Assembly (NCBI GenBank): GCA_021153285.1
Contig: JAGKTT010000039.1
Location: 1 to 19,553, forward strand
Origin: Bacteroidia bacterium
Lineage (GTDB): Bacteria; Bacteroidota; Bacteroidia; Bacteroidales; UBA932
Direction of reading: 5' to 3'
Length of the DNA stretch: 19,553 bases
Part shown: positions 15,379-19,553 of the stretch, piece by piece
How positions within the stretch are numbered: position 1 is the first letter of the stretch
Layout: the number at the start of each line of letters is the position of its first letter
Notes under the pieces: generated by a model
The model's input: only the letters and a program-made list of their open reading frames with translations
Database searches by the model: none
Told to the model about the DNA's origin: nothing
Made by a program: the position numbers and the translations under genes

Positions 15379-16401
15379 ATGGCAGACATTATATTAGGAA
15401 TCGAATCATCCTGCGACGATACATCCGCAGCAGTGATCAAGGACGGCTACCTTCTGTCCAATGTCCTGGCAAGTCAGGAAGTGCATAAGGCTTACGGAGG
15501 AGTCATACCGGAGCTGGCATCAAGAGCTCATCAGGTCAATATCGTACCTGTGGTGAGTGAAGCTATATCAAGGGCCGGTATCAAGGCTGAGGATATCACT
15601 GCGATTGCCTTTACCCGTGGTCCGGGACTTCTCGGATCTCTCCTTGTCGGAACTTCGTTCGCGAAGGGACTCTCTCTCTCGCTCGGTAAGCCGCTTGTGG
15701 AAGTCAATCATCTTCAAGGACATATACTCGCCAATTTCATCAAACAGTATGATTCTGAAAACCGTCAGCCGGAATTTCCATACCTATGCCTTCTTGTCTC
15801 GGGCGGAAATTCCCAGATAGTAAGAGTGGACAGTCCTCTGAAATATGAAATTCTCGGGCAGACTATAGATGATGCCGTGGGTGAAGCCTTTGACAAGTGC
15901 TCCAAGATGATGGGGCTCGGTTATCCCGGAGGTCCTATAGTGGACAGACTTGCAAAAGAGGGTGACCCTTTGAAATTCAAGTTCTCGAAACCTCATATTT
16001 CAGGCTTTGACTACAGCTTCAGCGGCATCAAGACATCGCTTCTTTATTTTGTCCGTGACCAGATGGCTGAGGATCCTGAATTTATGGAGAAGAACAAGGC
16101 AGATATCTGCGCAAGCTTTCAGAAAGCTCTTATCGATATCCTGATGGACAAGCTTATCAAGGCAGCCAAGCATACAGGTATCAAGCAGATAACGATAGGA
16201 GGCGGAGTTTCTGCCAATAGCGGACTGAGGGCCAGAATTGAGGAAGAAGGCCGCAAGAGGGGATGGACCACCTTCCTGCCTGAATTCAAGTTCACTACAG
16301 ACAATGCGGCAATGATAGCGATTGCAGGCTGGTTCCATTATCAGAATGGTGAAAGAGCATCCCTCGATGTCGCTCCGGTAAGCCGTCTCGCCGAATTCTG
16401 A
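15379..16401 (+). CDS. tsaD: tRNA N6-adenosine threonylcarbamoyltransferase TsaD
   Basis: Transfers threonylcarbamoyl from threonylcarbamoyl-AMP to A37 of ANN-decoding tRNAs, with TsaB and TsaE (not in this window). It has 340 residues from the ATG at 15379. Signatures: ILGIESSCDDTS at the start, metal-binding His111 and His115 in NHLQGH, SGGNSQI, the DDAVGEAFDK segment, SGIKTS, GGVSANSGLR and TTDNAAM near the C-terminus. An in-frame ATG at 15316 would add 21 residues (MPDLNLSFDR...) that are not part of the family. I prefer 15379, preceded by an A/G-rich stretch. The gene is complete, and a 27-base repeat array begins a few bases after its stop. Confidence 0.96.
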   Translation: MADIILGIESSCDDTSAAVIKDGYLLSNVLASQEVHKAYGGVIPELASRAHQVNIVPVVSEAISRAGIKAEDITAIAFTRGPGLLGSLLVGTSFAKGLSLSLGKPLVEVNHLQGHILANFIKQYDSENRQPEFPYLCLLVSGGNSQIVRVDSPLKYEILGQTIDDAVGEAFDKCSKMMGLGYPGGPIVDRLAKEGDPLKFKFSKPHISGFDYSFSGIKTSLLYFVRDQMAEDPEFMEKNKADICASFQKALIDILMDKLIKAAKHTGIKQITIGGGVSANSGLRARIEEEGRKRGWTTFLPEFKFTTDNAAMIAIAGWFHYQNGERASLDVAPVSRLAEF

Positions 16402-16406
16402 TCTAT

Positions 16407-16526
16407 GCATAACCCATTGTCATTCTGATCTCTGCTTGCCCCATAGTCATTCAGAGCGCAGCATAACCCATTGTCATTCTGAGCGCAGCATAATCCATTG
16501 TCATTCTGAGCGCAGCGTGAGAATCT
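16407..16526 (+). repeat. Four tandem copies of a 27-base unit plus tail
   Basis: Units at 16407-16433, 16434-16460, 16461-16487 and 16488-16514, each of the form GCATAACCCATTGTCATTCT followed by GAGCGCA. The second is the most diverged. The array ends in GCGTGAGAATCT. The GTCATTCTGAGCG...GAATCT pattern resembles a short dispersed repeat I know from Bacteroidota intergenic regions, here amplified internally. There is no spacer sequence, so it is not CRISPR. Confidence 0.85.
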
Positions 16527-16553
16527 GAATACCCATTAAAAGAAAGTACCGAA

Positions 16554-18086
16554 ATGAAAGAAATAGAAATCTCCGTAAAACTAGGAAAGGAACTCACAGC
16601 AGACGAGATCCAGACAGCGGCTGTCAAAGCCTTGGGCGTATCCCCAAAGATCAAGGGACAGCTCCGCTACCGTATTATGCGTCGTTCCATAGATGCCCGT
16701 AATGATATTCTTTACAGATACAAGGTCGAGGTATACAAGCCTGATGAGGTAATGGACGAATATGTTCTGGAAGAATATAAGAATGTGGCTGATGCTGAGC
16801 CTGTTATCATTATTGGTGCCGGCCCTGCGGGAATGTTTGCCGCCCTTCGCCTTCTGATGCGCGGTTTCAAGCCGGTCATCCTCGAAAGGGGAAAGGATGT
16901 GCATCAGAGGAAATTCGATATGGCGAAGCTTTCCAAAGAAGGAGTGGTGAACCCTGATTCCAATTATTGTTTTGGTGAAGGTGGTGCCGGTACATTCTCT
17001 GATGGCAAGCTTTATACCCGCTCTTCCAAAAGGGGAGACATCCGTGAAGTCCTTCATCAGCTGGTAAGATTCGGCGCCGATCCGACTATTCTTCTGGATG
17101 CTCATCCGCATATCGGCAGTGACAGACTTCCGATTGTCGTCGAGAATATCCGTAAGTGCATAATCGAGCACGGAGGTGAATACTATTTTGATTCGCGCGT
17201 TACTGATATCGTCAAGAAAGGAGATGGAAGTTTCGATGTGACAACTTCTTCTACTATATATTCCTCACGCAAGGTAATTCTTGCCACAGGTCATTCAGCC
17301 CGAGATATATATGAGATGTTTGACAGAAAAGGATGGGAAATCCAAGCAAAGGGCTTTGCCCTCGGAGTCCGCGTGGAACATCCTCAGTCTCTGATCAATA
17401 AGATTCAATATCACGGTAAGTATCAGCCGTTTATGCCGACAGCTGAGTATTCTTTCGTAACCCAGGTCCTGGATAGAGGAGTATTCTCGTTCTGTATGTG
17501 TCCGGGAGGAATCCTTGTTCCCGCAGCAACATCTGAAGGAGAACTTGTGCTTAACGGAATGTCCAATTCGCAGCGTAACTCTAAGTGGGCCAATTCCGGG
17601 GTCGTAGTGCAGATAGAACCGGAAGATTTCCCTGAATATGCACAGTACGGACCTCTTGCACTCCTTCAGTTCCAGAAGGATGTGGAGAAAAAGATGTTCG
17701 AATATACCGGTTCCCTCAAGGCGCCTGCCCAGCGTATGATGGACTTCTGCCGCAGGATCCCTTCAAACGGACTTCCGCAGACATCATATCATCCGGGAGC
17801 TGTGAATGCCCCGCTTCACGAACTTCTCCCGGAACACGTCTCTCTCAGACTCAAATATGCCTTCCCGGAAATCGGAAATAAGAAGATGCACGGATATTAT
17901 ACCAATGATGCCCTTCTTCTTGGTGTAGAGTCCCGTACTTCATCTCCGGTACGCATCCCGCGTGATCCGGAAACTCTGGAGCATACTCAGGTGTCTGGAC
18001 TCTATCCTTGCGGAGAAGGAGCAGGATATGCCGGCGGTATCGTATCATCCGCCCTTGATGGAATCAATTGTGCGTCAAAAATATAA
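16554..18086 (+). CDS. COG2509-type FAD-dependent dehydrogenase-like protein
   Basis: A 510-residue flavoprotein of the uncharacterised COG2509 family (NAD(FAD)-utilising dehydrogenases). The first 80 or so residues form a small N-terminal domain. The Rossmann FAD-binding motif IIIGAGPAGMFAALRL follows (86-101, GxGxxG at 88-93), with the acidic strand end VILERG. FGEGGAGTFSDGKLYTRS (140-157) is a family hallmark. The C-terminal PCGEGAGYAGGIVSSALDG closes the FAD site. Substrate and electron acceptor are unknown. No TAnnTTTG box is seen between it and tsaD, so read-through from tsaD across the repeat array is plausible. The M64 peptidase gene starts 10 bases after its stop. Confidence 0.88.
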   Translation: MKEIEISVKLGKELTADEIQTAAVKALGVSPKIKGQLRYRIMRRSIDARNDILYRYKVEVYKPDEVMDEYVLEEYKNVADAEPVIIIGAGPAGMFAALRLLMRGFKPVILERGKDVHQRKFDMAKLSKEGVVNPDSNYCFGEGGAGTFSDGKLYTRSSKRGDIREVLHQLVRFGADPTILLDAHPHIGSDRLPIVVENIRKCIIEHGGEYYFDSRVTDIVKKGDGSFDVTTSSTIYSSRKVILATGHSARDIYEMFDRKGWEIQAKGFALGVRVEHPQSLINKIQYHGKYQPFMPTAEYSFVTQVLDRGVFSFCMCPGGILVPAATSEGELVLNGMSNSQRNSKWANSGVVVQIEPEDFPEYAQYGPLALLQFQKDVEKKMFEYTGSLKAPAQRMMDFCRRIPSNGLPQTSYHPGAVNAPLHELLPEHVSLRLKYAFPEIGNKKMHGYYTNDALLLGVESRTSSPVRIPRDPETLEHTQVSGLYPCGEGAGYAGGIVSSALDGINCASKI

Positions 18087-18096
18087 GGTGCTGGTT

Positions 18097-19392
18097 ATGA
18101 GGTTGTTGAGTGTTTTGTGCGCTGCACTTTTGTCTACCATTGGTCTTATGGCTCAGGAGAGGACCCTCAGGGTGGATTATATATTTTCCGGAACTGACAA
18201 GACTCAGGAAATATCTCTTGACGAGTTGTCCTGCTTTGATGGTTGGGCGGGAAGGAGTGTCAATACTGACATCGTCCCGGTACGGGGAAACGGACAGATA
18301 ACATTGACTGACATAGCTACAGGCAATATTCTGTACAGACAGAGCTTTTCGACTCTTTTCCAGGAATGGCAGACCACAGAAGAAGCTACACGGGTTCGCA
18401 AGGCATTTGAAAATGTATTTCTTCTTCCGATGCCTTCTGCTCCAGCTCAAGTGAAGGTGGAACTTTACGATTTCAGAGGTAATGTGGCCTCATCTCTGAT
18501 TCATACAGCTGATCCTTCCGATATATTGATCAGACAGATTGACCCTGTCTGCCCTCCTTATAAGTATATTCTTCAGAGTGGCAGTCCTCAGGAAAAGATC
18601 GATGTGGCAGTAGTGGCTGAAGGATATACATCTGAGGAATCTGAACTTTTCTATCAGGATGCAGCTAAAGCAGTTGAGGCGATTCTAGCTCATCAGCCAT
18701 TTGACAAGTATGCGGACAGATTCAATTTCGTGGCTGTAGCCTTGCCTTCTGAAGACAGCGGAGTAAGCGTTCCGGGCGAAGGATTATGGAAAAAGACAGC
18801 TCTCGGTTCGCATTTCAATACGTTCTATATGGACCGTTACCTCACGACCCTCCGTCTTAGACAGATGCACGACGCTCTATGTGGCATTCCGTATGAACAT
18901 ATTGTAATCCTTGCGAATACAGATACTTACGGAGGTGGAGGAATATTCAACTCTTATACTCTGACTACTGCCCATCACAGATCTTTCGAGCCTGTTGTAG
19001 TTCACGAATTCGGACATAGCTTTGCCGGCCTTGCTGATGAATACTACTATGATGACCAGTTCGTCGAATATTATTATCCCGACTGTGAACCTTGGGAACA
19101 GAACATCACCACTCTCTTTGATTTCGAGTCCAAGTGGGATGATATGCTTCCTCGTTTTGTGGCTGTACCTACTCCTGTTTCAGACGAGAATGTCTGGAAG
19201 CAGATCGAGAATGGAAGCTCACCGGAATCTCTCGTCGGAGTATATGAAGGAGCAGGCTACCAGTCTAAAGGTGTATATCGTCCATATCCGGACTGCCGTA
19301 TGAAGACCAATCAGGCTATCGGCTTCTGTCCTGTGTGTCAGAGAGCTATTGCACGGATCATAGAATTTTATACAGAGCCGCTTTGTGAGTAA
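18097..19392 (+). CDS. Secreted M64-family (IgA peptidase family) zinc metallopeptidase
   Basis: A 431-residue exported protease. Signal peptide: MRLLSVLCAALLSTIGLMAQ with likely cleavage near residue 20. The N-terminal beta-rich part (to about 150) fits the M64 N-terminal domain. The catalytic domain has IDVAVVAEGYT, then HEFGHSFAGLADEYYY (from 303: His303, Glu304, His307, then Asp314-Glu315-Tyr316), the HExxH...DEY pattern of M64. The end, CRMKTN...FCPVCQRAI, is also typical. The founding M64 member cleaves human IgA in a gut Clostridium, but many Bacteroidota relatives have unknown substrates, so IgA cleavage here is not established. I choose the ATG at 18097 because it gives the signal peptide. 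The reading frame stays open upstream into the preceding gene. Confidence 0.9.
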   Translation: MRLLSVLCAALLSTIGLMAQERTLRVDYIFSGTDKTQEISLDELSCFDGWAGRSVNTDIVPVRGNGQITLTDIATGNILYRQSFSTLFQEWQTTEEATRVRKAFENVFLLPMPSAPAQVKVELYDFRGNVASSLIHTADPSDILIRQIDPVCPPYKYILQSGSPQEKIDVAVVAEGYTSEESELFYQDAAKAVEAILAHQPFDKYADRFNFVAVALPSEDSGVSVPGEGLWKKTALGSHFNTFYMDRYLTTLRLRQMHDALCGIPYEHIVILANTDTYGGGGIFNSYTLTTAHHRSFEPVVVHEFGHSFAGLADEYYYDDQFVEYYYPDCEPWEQNITTLFDFESKWDDMLPRFVAVPTPVSDENVWKQIENGSSPESLVGVYEGAGYQSKGVYRPYPDCRMKTNQAIGFCPVCQRAIARIIEFYTEPLCE

Positions 19393-19414
19393 ATGCCTGA
19401 AAAGTTAAAAGTTT

Positions 19415-19445
19415 TTTGCAGGTCAAGAAAAATTGACTACCTTTG
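19415..19445 (+). promoter_or_regulatory. SRP RNA promoter, full Bacteroidota consensus
   Basis: TTTG (19415-19418), a 19-base spacer, then TACCTTTG (19438-19445, matching TAnnTTTG). The predicted start about six bases later falls exactly on the first G of the RNA's closing helix (19451). This is the best promoter match in the window. Confidence 0.88.
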
Positions 19446-19450
19446 CATTC

Positions 19451-19547
19451 GGGAAAGTCATACACGACCAGCTCCCTCTGAATTCCCCCAGGGCTTGACC
19501 GCAGCAAGGGTAGGAGGTCGTAGCGGTGCGATGTATCAAGCTTTCCC
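19451..19547 (+). ncRNA. ffs: Small bacterial signal recognition particle RNA (4.5S-like)
   Basis: A 97-base RNA that would bind Ffh and guide co-translational membrane targeting. The ends pair as GGGAAAG (19451-19457) with CTTTCCC (19541-19547). Inside, ACGACC (19464-19469) pairs with GGTCGT (19516-19521). The Ffh-binding hairpin is recognisable as CCCAGGGC (19487-19494) and GCAGCAAGGG (19501-19510), with the AGCA strand of the symmetric loop intact. The 3' half GGTGCGATGTATCAAG resembles the GTGCCGGGATGTAGC stretch of E. coli 4.5S RNA. The apical loop is UUGACC closed by GC/GC pairs, rather than the common GGAA tetraloop. Promoter, length and terminator all agree. A covariance search would settle it. 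Confidence 0.86.
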
Positions 19548-19553
19548 TTTTTT
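19541..19553 (+). terminator. Intrinsic terminator of the SRP RNA
   Basis: The 3' strand of the closing helix (CTTTCCC) runs directly into at least six T residues that reach the window edge. The RNA's own terminal stem therefore probably serves as the terminator hairpin. Confidence 0.7.

Noticed and set aside
16407..16526. CRISPR array
   Set aside because: The 27-base units are directly contiguous with no unique spacers, and no cas genes are present.
16402..16553. tRNA or other structured RNA gene after tsaD
   Set aside because: The stretch is fully accounted for by the 27-base repeats and a short leader. No cloverleaf pairing is visible.
16581..17171. 196-codon open frame on the minus strand
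   Set aside because: Antisense to the FAD protein's conserved N-terminal and FAD-binding region. No recognisable motifs.
17962..18096. Longer N-terminus for the M64 peptidase, overlapping the FAD gene
   Set aside because: The extension would bury the signal peptide. The ATG at 18097 starts exactly at it and gives a normal 10-base gap after the upstream stop.

Overview
The window looks like core chromosome of a Bacteroidota species, most likely Bacteroidales. The main evidence is the repeated TAnnTTTG promoter box ahead of several genes, the general lack of strong Shine-Dalgarno sites, a BlaI/M56 pair whose M56 partner carries TonB C-terminal domains, a TamB gene divergent from tsaD, a short RsmI-like methylase, and moderate G+C. 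No phage, IS element, CRISPR array or tRNA gene was seen. The exact genus cannot be read from this sequence.

Layout. 1-1266 (-): the first 422 codons of ATP-dependent PEP carboxykinase (pckA), running off the left edge. 1420-3309 (+): a RecQ-family helicase, divergent from pckA across a 153-base promoter region. 6507 to 3310 (-): a three-gene operon of a BlaI/MecI-type repressor, an M56 membrane metalloprotease with two TonB C-terminal domains, and a secreted TPR protein. Its last gene ends directly against recQ. 6790-7451 (+): a small HigB/HigA-type toxin-antitoxin pair in AT-rich DNA. 15230 to 7448 (-): a tight five-gene operon of tamB, an rsmI-like methylase, folB, mtaB and a PhnP-like metallo-beta-lactamase-fold hydrolase. 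15379-19392 (+): tsaD, a 27-base tandem repeat, a COG2509-type FAD protein and an M64 (IgA-peptidase-family) secreted metallopeptidase. 19451-19547 (+): the small SRP RNA, with a consensus promoter and a terminator, at the right edge.

How the genes fit together. TsaD makes t6A37 on tRNAs, and MtaB methylthiolates that same base to ms2t6A37. The two steps sit in divergent operons that share the tamB/tsaD promoter region. TamB, the M56/TonB protein, the TPR protein and the M64 peptidase all act in or beyond the inner membrane, and SRP RNA supports membrane insertion. The BlaI-M56-TPR operon is the best candidate for an under-described system: the usual beta-lactam sensor domain is absent and two nearly identical TonB_C modules stand in its place.

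Most of the window is ordinary housekeeping DNA. The points most worth a second look are the homogenised duplicate inside the M56 gene, the operator-like repeats at the BlaI promoter, the displaced zinc-finger module of the RecQ protein, and the 27-base repeat array.
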